Shown: in pieces, positions 1 to 5,225 of the stretch
Layout: every line of letters begins with the position of its first letter
How positions within the stretch are numbered: position 1 is the first letter of the stretch
Assembly (NCBI GenBank): GCA_015494375.1
Contig: WGBL01000394.1
Span: 1-6,465 of the forward strand
Direction of reading: 5' to 3'
Origin: Hyphomicrobiales bacterium
Lineage (GTDB): Bacteria > Pseudomonadota > Alphaproteobacteria > Rhizobiales > S144-23
Length of the DNA stretch: 6,465 bases
The notes under the pieces: model-generated
What the model saw: only the letters and a program-made list of their open reading frames with translations
The model's database searches: none
What the model was told of the DNA's origin: nothing
Translations under genes and position numbers: made by a program

Positions 1-93
1 GGCCGTCACCGTGCGCGCATTGACCACGGCGCACAGCACGCGGAGCTGCTTTAGGGTGATGCGGTCCATATCGAGTTTAAGTTTTTCTTTCAT
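1..93 (-). CDS. cbbR: LysR-type transcriptional regulator CbbR, N-terminal fragment (runs off left edge)
   Basis: The minus strand reads MKEKLKLDMDRITLKQLRVL, then CAVVNARTVTA, before leaving the window. The pattern ITLKQLRVL-x-AVV-x-A-x-(S/T)-x-TA is the first helix region of the LysR-family winged helix-turn-helix. The family is clear; the CbbR assignment is inferred from its divergent position next to cbbF, the classic place for the activator of this operon. CbbR proteins bind the shared intergenic region and respond to metabolites such as RuBP, NADPH or ATP, depending on species. The start is uncertain: the ATG at 93 gives eight extra residues, while the ATG at 69-67 gives MDRITLKQLR, closer to the usual short LysR N-terminus. 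Neither has a good Shine-Dalgarno sequence. The effector domain is outside the window. Confidence 0.82.
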   Translation of the reverse strand, partial: MKEKLKLDMDRITLKQLRVLCAVVNARTVTA

Positions 94-95
94 GC

Positions 96-123
96 CCAAA
101 AAATAATTCAAATTTACTTTTGG
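96..123. promoter_or_regulatory. Probable CbbR operator: nested inverted repeats in an AT-rich island
   Basis: The core at 104-116 is TAA, seven bases, TTA, which fits the TNA-N7/8-TNA pattern described for CbbR sites and the LysR T-N11-A rule. Around it, CCAAAA (96-101) pairs with TTTTGG (118-123), almost concentric with the core (centres 109.5 and 110). From 98 to 121, 22 of 24 bases are A or T, a sharp contrast with the GC-rich surroundings. It lies just upstream of cbbR, in the divergent gap, where it could serve both autoregulation of cbbR and activation of cbbF. Binding is inferred, not shown. I saw only one clear copy, although LysR regulators often use two half-regions. Confidence 0.55.
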
Positions 124-141
124 TGCCAGAGTGCGGATAAA
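113..141 (+). promoter_or_regulatory. Candidate sigma-70-like promoter for the cbbFPTA operon
   Basis: TTTACT (113-118) and GATAAA (136-141) each match four of six positions of the -35 and -10 consensus and are 17 bp apart. The -35 element overlaps the right half of the probable CbbR operator, the arrangement expected for a LysR-activated promoter of weak intrinsic strength. If used, transcription would start near 148 and leave a leader of about 300 nt before cbbF. Promoters in GC-rich alphaproteobacteria are poorly predicted by eye, so this is tentative. Confidence 0.3.
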
Positions 142-365
142 GCCCCGAGCCGTGGCTAACACCGTCTGGGATGACCAGCCGGCGAGCGGGGAAGACCGGC
201 GAGGCTGAGACCGGCGGGGAGACGGCGGGGAGACCGAGACCGGGGAGACCGGCGGGACTGCGGTGCCCGGGGAGGGCATGGAGCCGGGTGGAACGCCCAG
301 CTGGCGAGGGCCGGTGAACCACGGAAGGCCGGGTGGCAGCGGAAGCCGGGAGCGCAAGGGGCTGT

Positions 366-405
366 GAGCGGGCAGCCAAGGCGCTGAGCAGGCAGCCAGC
401 GGGCT
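366..405 (+). repeat. 20-bp imperfect tandem direct repeat in the cbbF leader
   Basis: Unit 366-385 and unit 386-405 agree at 16 of 20 positions and share GGCAGCCA; a third copy begins with GAGC at 406 but degenerates. It is T-poor and ends shortly before the cbbF ribosome-binding site. No function is apparent. Confidence 0.6.
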
Positions 406-433
406 GAGCCGGGGAAAAGGGCTGACGGAGGCC

Positions 434-441
434 AGGGAGGA
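434..441 (+). promoter_or_regulatory. Ribosome-binding site that fixes the GTG start of cbbF
   Basis: AGGGAGGA sits five bases (from its GGAGG core at 436-440) before GTG at 446. It is a near-perfect anti-Shine-Dalgarno match and the reason for accepting a GTG start, since no in-frame ATG lies close by. Confidence 0.75.
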
Positions 442-445
442 CAGC

Positions 446-1564
446 GTGGGCCCGACGAGCCAAACCAAGCGAACGCTCGAGCAGTATCTCAAGGGCTGGT
501 CCGCCGGTGACGATCGGCGCCGCGATATCGCCACCAGCCTTGGCGAGATCGCCAAGGCCTCGATCGCGCTCAGCCGGCGCATCGCCGCCCATGTCGCCAC
601 AGCGACCGCTGATGGCGCAGATGGCGCGACGGGGGCCGACGCGACGGGGGCCGACACGACAGTGGCCGACGCGACTGTCGGCTCTGACAGCCCGACGCCG
701 CAGGACTTCGCCCAGGGTGCCCACAAACTCATGTGCTCTGCCCTCGAAAGGGCGCCCGTCGCCTATATCGCCTCTGAAAAGCACGACGCCCCCATTGCCA
801 CGGCAAACACAGGTGCGCCTCTCGTCGTAGCCATCGATCCGCTCGACGGGTTCCTCAACATCGACACCAACCTGACGCTCGGCACCATCTTCTCGCTCTT
901 GCCCGCGCGTGACGGCGACGAAGGCGAGGGGGCGGGCGAACGCCAGTTTCTGCAACCGGGCAACAATCAGCTCGCGGCCGGCTATGTCATCTACGGCCCG
1001 CAAACGCTCATGATGCTGAGCCTCGGCGAGGGATGTCGCGAGTTTCGCCTCGAGCCCGGCGGCGAGCGCTTCGTAGAGACCGGGCGGGCGATCGCCGTGC
1101 CCCCCAAGACCAACGAGTTCGCGATCAACGCCTCGAATTCGCGGTTCTGGGACGACCGCATCACCAGCTATGTCAGCGACTGCCTTGCAGGCGAGAATGG
1201 GCCGGCGGGCCAGAATTACAACATGCGCTGGCTCGGCTCGCTGGTCGCCGAGGCGCATCGCATTCTCGCGCGTGGCGGGGTTTTCCTCTATCCCAGCGAC
1301 TTGCGACCGGGCTATGCCCGAGGGCGCCTTAGGCTCGTGTTCGAAGCCAACCCGATCGCCTTGCTCATCGAGCAGGCGGGCGGCATGGCGAGCAACGGCT
1401 GCGAGGGCCTGCTCGATCGCGTCCCTGGCTCGCTCGATGAGCGCTCGCCGGTCGTCTTCGGATCAAGGCTCGAGGTGGAGCGGGTCGAGCGCTATTGCCG
1501 CCAGGAGCGCTTTCTGGGTGAGCGCTCGCCGCTCTTTGGCCGCCGCGGTCTCTTCCGGATGTGA
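446..1564 (+). CDS. cbbF: Class I fructose-1,6-bisphosphatase (Calvin-cycle CbbF), divergent active site
   Basis: Family role: hydrolyses FBP (and often sedoheptulose-1,7-bisphosphate) in the cytosol to regenerate pentose phosphates. The protein is 372 aa from a GTG start. Family landmarks: ASE near 109-111, DPLDG (131-135), GTIFSLLPA (146-154), AGYVIYGPQTL (178-188), NEFAINASN (223-231), NMRWLGSLVAEAHRIL (259-274), GRLRLVFEANPIALLIEQAGG (293-313) and FGRRGLF near the C-terminus. Likely metal ligands are kept: E111, D131, D134 and E300. Oddities: residues 136-137 are Phe-Leu where the family has Ser-Ser; residue 112 is Lys where the second Glu of SEE is usual; the GDxQKxLD stretch is not recognisable (best placement puts Ala-89 at the Asp). 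Residues 56-80 are an Ala/Thr/Asp repeat. In mammalian FBPase the Asp and second Glu (Asp74, Glu98) are assigned to activating the water. The family is certain; full activity is not. Confidence 0.93.
   Translation: MGPTSQTKRTLEQYLKGWSAGDDRRRDIATSLGEIAKASIALSRRIAAHVATATADGADGATGADATGADTTVADATVGSDSPTPQDFAQGAHKLMCSALERAPVAYIASEKHDAPIATANTGAPLVVAIDPLDGFLNIDTNLTLGTIFSLLPARDGDEGEGAGERQFLQPGNNQLAAGYVIYGPQTLMMLSLGEGCREFRLEPGGERFVETGRAIAVPPKTNEFAINASNSRFWDDRITSYVSDCLAGENGPAGQNYNMRWLGSLVAEAHRILARGGVFLYPSDLRPGYARGRLRLVFEANPIALLIEQAGGMASNGCEGLLDRVPGSLDERSPVVFGSRLEVERVERYCRQERFLGERSPLFGRRGLFRM
626..685 (+). repeat. 15-bp in-frame tandem repeat within cbbF
   Basis: Two identical 15-bp units (626-640, 641-655) are followed by two decayed units (656-670, 671-685). 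In frame they encode ATGAD, ATGAD, TTVAD, ATVGS (residues 61-80). The expansion falls in the N-terminal loop between the first helices and the FBPase metal site, which is mobile in characterised enzymes. Confidence 0.85.
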
Positions 1565-1576
1565 TTCCGGATGTAA
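1553..1576 (+). repeat. 12-bp tandem duplication across the cbbF stop codon
   Basis: TTCCGGATGTGA (1553-1564) is followed directly by TTCCGGATGTAA (1565-1576), 11 of 12 identical. The duplication places a second in-frame stop (TAA, 1574-1576) four codons after the TGA at 1562-1564. Confidence 0.85.
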
Positions 1577-1864
1577 TCAAGGGGCGGGGACGGCGCGCGG
1601 AGGTGACGTGCAGAGATGAGGCGCGAATGTGACGCGCGAACACAGCGGACGGCCGTGGTGCGCGGATGTGACGAGCGGACGTCGCGAGAGGCAAGAGCAG
1701 GGGCGAGCGAAGGGCTTGGGCGAGTGAACGGGCACAGGCGGGTGAAGGACGTAGGCGGGTGAAAGGTTCGGGTGAAAGGCTCAAACGAGTAACGGGCTCA
1801 AGATATTTGAGATGTGCAAGATGTAAGAGCTCAGGCCAGTGTGGAGCTGAAAGGTCAGCGTGAC
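1577..1864 (+). other. Spacer between cbbF and cbbP, repeat-rich, no gene seen
   Basis: The stretch is G- and A-rich on the mRNA strand; about 23 of 224 bases are T between 1577 and 1800. GGGTGAA recurs at 1740-1746, 1757-1763 and 1770-1776, twice within AGGCGGGTGAA. Near the end, AAAGG (1850-1854) is the best ribosome-binding candidate for cbbP, ten bases before its ATG. I see no hairpin followed by a T run, so no intrinsic terminator, and no convincing internal promoter. It is probably transcribed through as part of the operon. Confidence 0.5.
1621..1680 (+). repeat. 21-bp direct repeat pair in the cbbF-cbbP spacer
   Basis: 1621-1641 and 1660-1680 agree at 18 of 21 positions around a shared ATGTGACG. 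The copies are offset by 39 bp. No function is evident; it belongs to the general low-complexity character of these spacers. Confidence 0.6.
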
Positions 1865-2740
1865 ATGTCGGAAAAACACCCCATCATCTCGGTGACCGGT
1901 TCATCGGGCGCCGGCACATCATCGGTCAAGAAGACCTTCGAGCGCATCTTCTATCGCGAGAAGGTGAAGGCGGCCTTCATCGAGGGCGATGCCTTCCATC
2001 GCTATGACCGCGCCGAGATGAAGCGTGTCATGGCCGAGGAGGAGGAAAAGGGCAACAAGCACTTCTCCCATTTCGGCCCCGAAGCCAACCTTTTCGAGCG
2101 CCTTGAGCAGGTTTTCAAGCAATACGGCGAGACCGGCACCGGGCAGACGCGCCATTATGTCCACGACCAGGAAGAGGCCGAGCTCTATGGCTCGCCGCCC
2201 GGCACCTTCACCGAATGGGAGGATTTCCCCCCCGACACCGATCTCCTGTTTTACGAAGGGCTGCATGGCGCCGTCGTCACCGACAAGGTTAACGTCGCTC
2301 AATACGCCGACCTCAAGATCGGCGTCGTGCCGGTGATCAATCTCGAATGGATACAGAAAATCCATCGCGACCGCGAGGCACGCGGCTATTCCACCGAGGC
2401 CGTCACCGACACGATTCTGAGGCGCATGCCCGACTATGTCCGCTACATCTGCCCCCAGTTCACGCAAACCGATATCAACTTCCAGCGCGTGCCCACGGTC
2501 GACACATCGAACCCGTTCATCGCGCGCTGGATCCCGACCGCCGACGAGTCCATGGTCGTCATTCGCTTCCGCGATCCCTATGGCATCGATTTCCCCTATC
2601 TCATCTCGATGCTGCATGACAGCTTCATGTCGCGGGCGAATTCAATCGTCATTCCGGGCGGCAAGCTCGACCTTGCCATGCAGCTCATCCTGACACCGCT
2701 CATCCACCGCCTGATCGAACGTAAGCGGCGGGCCATCTAA
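1865..2740 (+). CDS. cbbP: Phosphoribulokinase (octameric proteobacterial class)
   Basis: Phosphorylates ribulose-5-phosphate with ATP to ribulose-1,5-bisphosphate, the substrate of RuBisCO, in the cytosol. I chose the ATG at 1865 (291 aa, MSEKHPIISVTGSSGAGTSS), the usual N-terminus of the class; an in-frame GTG at 1814 would add 17 unlikely residues. Visible features: P-loop GSSGAGTS (12-19); D42, H45 and R49 in GDAFHRYDR; E131 (Walker B); and the signature K-I-H-R-D-x3-R-G-x-S-x-E at 165-178 with K165, R168, D169 and R173. Numbering matches the Rhodobacter sphaeroides enzyme, where D42 and D169 are catalytic. R234 and R257, tied to NADH activation in that enzyme, are also present, so activation by NADH is likely. 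Length and motifs are normal. It lies 300 bp after cbbF, an unusually wide gap. Confidence 0.97.
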   Translation: MSEKHPIISVTGSSGAGTSSVKKTFERIFYREKVKAAFIEGDAFHRYDRAEMKRVMAEEEEKGNKHFSHFGPEANLFERLEQVFKQYGETGTGQTRHYVHDQEEAELYGSPPGTFTEWEDFPPDTDLLFYEGLHGAVVTDKVNVAQYADLKIGVVPVINLEWIQKIHRDREARGYSTEAVTDTILRRMPDYVRYICPQFTQTDINFQRVPTVDTSNPFIARWIPTADESMVVIRFRDPYGIDFPYLISMLHDSFMSRANSIVIPGGKLDLAMQLILTPLIHRLIERKRRAI

Positions 2741-2945
2741 GGCGCAGCAACCGAGTAACGCGCAGCACCCGAGGCGTTGGCCGAGAACCAGGTGGCAAGC
2801 GAACGAGACGGCAGACCACCGCAGACGAACGGAGCACCGAGCGAGCAAGCCGCGAGGAAACAGGACCGCAAACGGACAAAACCGAAAGCGTACGGACCAC
2901 AGTGCGAGCAAGGCTGCAAACATACGAGGCCGTAAGCGAGCCAGA

Positions 2946-2990
2946 CCCCCAAGAACCAGGCCCCCAGGAACCAGGCCCCAGCAAAGCCAG
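2946..2990 (+). repeat. 15-bp tandem repeat just upstream of cbbT
   Basis: CCCCCAAGAACCAGG (2946-2960) and CCCCCAGGAACCAGG (2961-2975) differ at one base; a third, degenerate unit (2976-2990) follows. The unit is C-rich, T-free and ends 28 bp before the cbbT start. The recent look of the first two units suggests slippage. Confidence 0.8.
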
Positions 2991-3004
2991 CCCCTAGCCA
3001 GTCG

Positions 3005-3014
3005 AGGAGAGGAG
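3005..3014 (+). promoter_or_regulatory. Tandem ribosome-binding site of cbbT
   Basis: AGGAG occurs twice in a row (3005-3009 and 3010-3014), nine and four bases before the ATG at 3019. Together they give a strong initiation region and settle this ATG over the internal Met codons further on. Confidence 0.75.
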
Positions 3015-3018
3015 ACCC

Positions 3019-5043
3019 ATGAACGAAGTCCTTGCCACCAAGCCAAGAGAGGCCGACACTCAGACCGCGACCCATCAGGAAATGGCCAACGCCATCCGTG
3101 TGCTCTCCATGGATGCCGTCCAGGCCGCCAACTCCGGCCATCCGGGCATGCCCATGGGCATGGCCGACGTCGCCACGGTCCTGTTCACCCGCTTTCTCAA
3201 GTTCGATGCCGCCAACCCCGATTGGCCCGACCGCGACCGCTTTATCCTCTCTGCCGGGCATGGCTCCATGCTGCAATACGCGCTCCTCTATCTCACCGGC
3301 TATCCGGGCATGGAGATCGAGAACCTGATGAGCTTTCGCCAGCTCGATTCGAACACCGCCGGCCATCCCGAGTTCGGCCACACCATCGGTGTTGAGACGA
3401 CCACCGGGCCGCTCGGCCAGGGGCTCGCCAATGCCGTCGGCATGGCCTTGGCCGAGCGCATGATGGCGGCACGCCATGGCGACGACATCGCCGACCACTA
3501 CACCTATGTGATTGCGGGCGACGGCTGCCTGATGGAGGGCATCAGCCACGAGGCCATATCGCTTGCCGGGCACCTCGGCCTTTCCAAGCTCATCGTGCTC
3601 TTTGACGACAACGCCATCTCGATCGACGGCGCGACCGATCTGGCAGTTTCCGACGACCAGCTCAAACGCTTCGAAGCCTCGGGCTGGGAGACGACGCGTG
3701 TCGACGGTCACGACCCCGAAGCCGTGGCGGCGGCCATCGAGCGGGCCAAGACCACCCAAAAGCCCTCGCTCATCGCCTGCAAGACCATCATCGGTTTCGG
3801 CGCCCCCACAAAGCAAGGCACCGCCGCCACCCATGGCGCGCCGCTCGGCGAGGAAGAGGTCGCCAGGGCGCGCGAGGCCCTTGGCTGGACCCATCCGCCC
3901 TTTGAGGTGCCCGACCATATTCTGGCCGCCTGGCGCGCCGCCGGTGCCCGCGGGCGCGCCGCCTTCGAGGCCTGGACGGCGCGGGCCAATGAAAAACTCA
4001 CGCCGACCGAGCGGGCGCGGCTCCATGATCCCATCGATGAGGCCGCGCTTGCCGATATCGCAGCCGCCGTGCGTGAGGCCAAGGAGGGCTTTGTTGCCGA
4101 GGGCGGCAAGCTCGCAACCCGGGTCTCCTCGCAAAAGGTGCTCGAGCGGCTCATCCCCGTGATCCCGGGCGTTGTCGGCGGCTCGGCCGACCTCACGGGC
4201 TCCAATGGCACCAAGACAAGCCACTACAAGCCGATCACACGCGAGGACTATTCGGGCAACTATGTGCATTGGGGCGTGCGCGAGCACGCCATGGCGGCAG
4301 CCATGAACGGGCTTGCGCTCCATGGCGGTTTCGCCCCCCATGGCGCGACCTTCCTTGTGTTTACCGACTATTGCCGGCCTTCCATTCGCCTTTCGGCGCT
4401 CATGGAGCAGCGGGTCATCTATGTCATGACCCACGACTCGATCGGGCTCGGCGAGGACGGCCCCACCCACCAGCCGGTTGAGCATCTCGCGAGCTTCCGG
4501 GCCATGCCCAACATCAACGTCTATCGCCCGGCGGACGCGGTTGAATGCGCCGAGTGCTGGGAGCTTGCGCTCAGGACGCCCAAAACCCCCTCGATCCTCT
4601 CGCTGACCCGCCAGGGGGTGCCGCTCTTGCGCCAGGACGCCAACGCCGAGAACCGCTCGGCCAGAGGCGCCTATGTGCTGCGGGAGGTCGAGGGGACGCG
4701 CGATGTCACCATTCTCGCCACGGGCTCAGAAGTGGCGCTTGCGGTCGAGGCGGCCGAGACGCTCGCCGGCGAAGGCATCCAGGCGGCGGTCGTCTCCATG
4801 CCTTGCTGGGAGTTGTTCGAGGCGCAAGATGAGAGCTACCGCAAGGCCGTGCTCGGCACGGCGCCGCGCATTGCCATCGAGGCGGCCTGCGGCTTCGGCT
4901 GGGAGCGCTGGCTCGGCGAGGGTGGCCGCTTCATCGGCATGACGAGCTTTGGCGCATCGGCGCCGGCCGCCGACCTCTATGAGAAGTTCGGCATCACCAG
5001 CAAGGCCGTCGTCGCCGCTGCGCGCGAGCTCAGGGGCGCCTGA
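3019..5043 (+). CDS. cbbT: Transketolase (Calvin cycle)
   Basis: Thiamine-diphosphate enzyme moving two-carbon ketol units: F6P or sedoheptulose-7-phosphate plus glyceraldehyde-3-phosphate give xylulose-5-phosphate and erythrose-4- or ribose-5-phosphate. At 674 aa the length is normal. The N-terminal TPP domain shows SGHPGMPMG (39-47, H41), SAGHGSMLQY (78-87, H81), GPLGQGLANAVG (130-141), the TPP/metal motif GDGCLMEG (167-174) to N198, and H272 in THGAPLG. The pyrimidine domain has REHAM (421-425; E422 is the expected cofactor-activating Glu) and the signature GEDGPTHQP (478-486). SLTRQGVP (528-535) supplies the phosphate-binding Arg, and the C-terminal domain contains ATGSEVALA (567-575). 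All key residues are present. The neighbouring genes point to the Calvin-cycle copy rather than the housekeeping pentose-phosphate one, though sequence alone cannot separate them. Confidence 0.97.
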   Translation: MNEVLATKPREADTQTATHQEMANAIRVLSMDAVQAANSGHPGMPMGMADVATVLFTRFLKFDAANPDWPDRDRFILSAGHGSMLQYALLYLTGYPGMEIENLMSFRQLDSNTAGHPEFGHTIGVETTTGPLGQGLANAVGMALAERMMAARHGDDIADHYTYVIAGDGCLMEGISHEAISLAGHLGLSKLIVLFDDNAISIDGATDLAVSDDQLKRFEASGWETTRVDGHDPEAVAAAIERAKTTQKPSLIACKTIIGFGAPTKQGTAATHGAPLGEEEVARAREALGWTHPPFEVPDHILAAWRAAGARGRAAFEAWTARANEKLTPTERARLHDPIDEAALADIAAAVREAKEGFVAEGGKLATRVSSQKVLERLIPVIPGVVGGSADLTGSNGTKTSHYKPITREDYSGNYVHWGVREHAMAAAMNGLALHGGFAPHGATFLVFTDYCRPSIRLSALMEQRVIYVMTHDSIGLGEDGPTHQPVEHLASFRAMPNINVYRPADAVECAECWELALRTPKTPSILSLTRQGVPLLRQDANAENRSARGAYVLREVEGTRDVTILATGSEVALAVEAAETLAGEGIQAAVVSMPCWELFEAQDESYRKAVLGTAPRIAIEAACGFGWERWLGEGGRFIGMTSFGASAPAADLYEKFGITSKAVVAAARELRGA

Positions 5044-5132
5044 CTAGAGGGGGCCGACCGAATAGGGTCGACTAAAGGGGCCTCATCAAAGGGCGGCTGA
5101 GGGCCGCGAGAGCTTGACGGCCGACTGCGATT

Positions 5133-5153
5133 GAGCGCTAGCGCATTGCGCTC
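5133..5153 (+). other. Perfect 6-bp stem inverted repeat in the cbbT-cbbA spacer
   Basis: GAGCGC (5133-5138) and GCGCTC (5148-5153) flank a nine-base loop. Without a following T tract it is more likely an RNA processing or stabilising hairpin, or chance in GC-rich DNA, than a terminator. Confidence 0.4.
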
Positions 5154-5164
5154 TGGTTGAGACC

Positions 5165-5186
5165 ATCGAGAACACTATCGAGAACA
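5165..5186 (+). repeat. 10-bp direct repeat, 12-bp period
   Basis: ATCGAGAACA occurs at 5165-5174 and 5177-5186, identical in both copies, in a locally A-rich stretch upstream of cbbA. It might reflect slippage; no regulator is known to me for this unit. Confidence 0.6.
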
Positions 5187-5225
5187 ATAAAACACCGTTT
5201 GAGAGACCACTGAGGAGACAAAACC

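Larger units (their letters stand above)
142..445 (+). other. Long T-poor leader before cbbF, no gene seen
   Basis: No supported coding sequence lies here. From 181 to 445 the plus strand has only 13 T in 265 bases (hand count, about 5%) and is rich in G. It contains degenerate short repeats: GGGGAGAC occurs at 216-223, 227-234 and 242-249, GAGACCGGCGGG at 207-218 and 245-256, and a 20-bp pair lies at 366-405. The regularly spaced G runs (188-191, 216-219, 227-230, 242-245, 254-256) could allow weak quadruplex or R-loop formation on the non-template strand. I recognise no riboswitch. Confidence 0.5.
2741..3018 (+). other. Strongly T-depleted spacer between cbbP and cbbT, no gene seen
   Basis: Between 2741 and 3000 the plus strand has only 10 T in 260 bases (hand count, about 4%), with none at all in 2821-2880; A, C and G are all common. 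Coding stretches counted the same way run at about 12-28% T. No start codon with a ribosome-binding site and sensible protein was found, and no terminator-like hairpin with a T tract. It ends in the cbbT ribosome-binding site. Confidence 0.6.
5044..5225 (+). other. cbbT-cbbA spacer with hairpins and the cbbA ribosome-binding site
   Basis: No gene is seen. Two short inverted repeats are present: CGACC/GGTCG (5055-5059, 5066-5070) and GAGCGC/GCGCTC (5133-5138, 5148-5153). ATCGAGAACA is repeated at 5165-5174 and 5177-5186. AGGAG at 5213-5217, eight bases before ATG 5226, is the cbbA ribosome-binding site. Neither hairpin is followed by a T run, so neither looks like an intrinsic terminator. Base composition is closer to normal than in the other spacers. 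Confidence 0.5.

Noticed and set aside
181..445. CRISPR-like or regulatory repeat array in the leader
   Set aside because: Units are short, irregular in spacing and lack unique spacers between identical repeats; it looks like low-complexity G-rich DNA.
77..1258. 393-aa open frame on the minus strand
   Set aside because: It is antisense to cbbF and extends through the T-poor leader and operator, giving low-complexity Ala/Gly/Pro/Arg sequence without family motifs.
1365..1784. 139-aa minus-strand frame reaching into the cbbF-cbbP spacer
   Set aside because: Ser/Pro/Ala/Arg-rich sequence with no motif, driven by the biased composition of the spacer.
1814..1864. Upstream GTG start that would lengthen CbbP by 17 residues
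   Set aside because: The ATG at 1865 gives the family's typical N-terminus and residue numbering that matches the R. sphaeroides enzyme (D42, K165, D169, R234, R257).
2741..3018. Decayed gene or small protein in the T-poor spacer
   Set aside because: No frame on either strand shows a start with a ribosome-binding site and a non-repetitive protein, and no remnant motif was recognised.
2737..4485. 582-aa open frame on the minus strand
   Set aside because: It lies antisense to the unmistakable transketolase gene; its translation has no recognisable domain and its open frame is expected from GC-rich codon use on the opposite strand.
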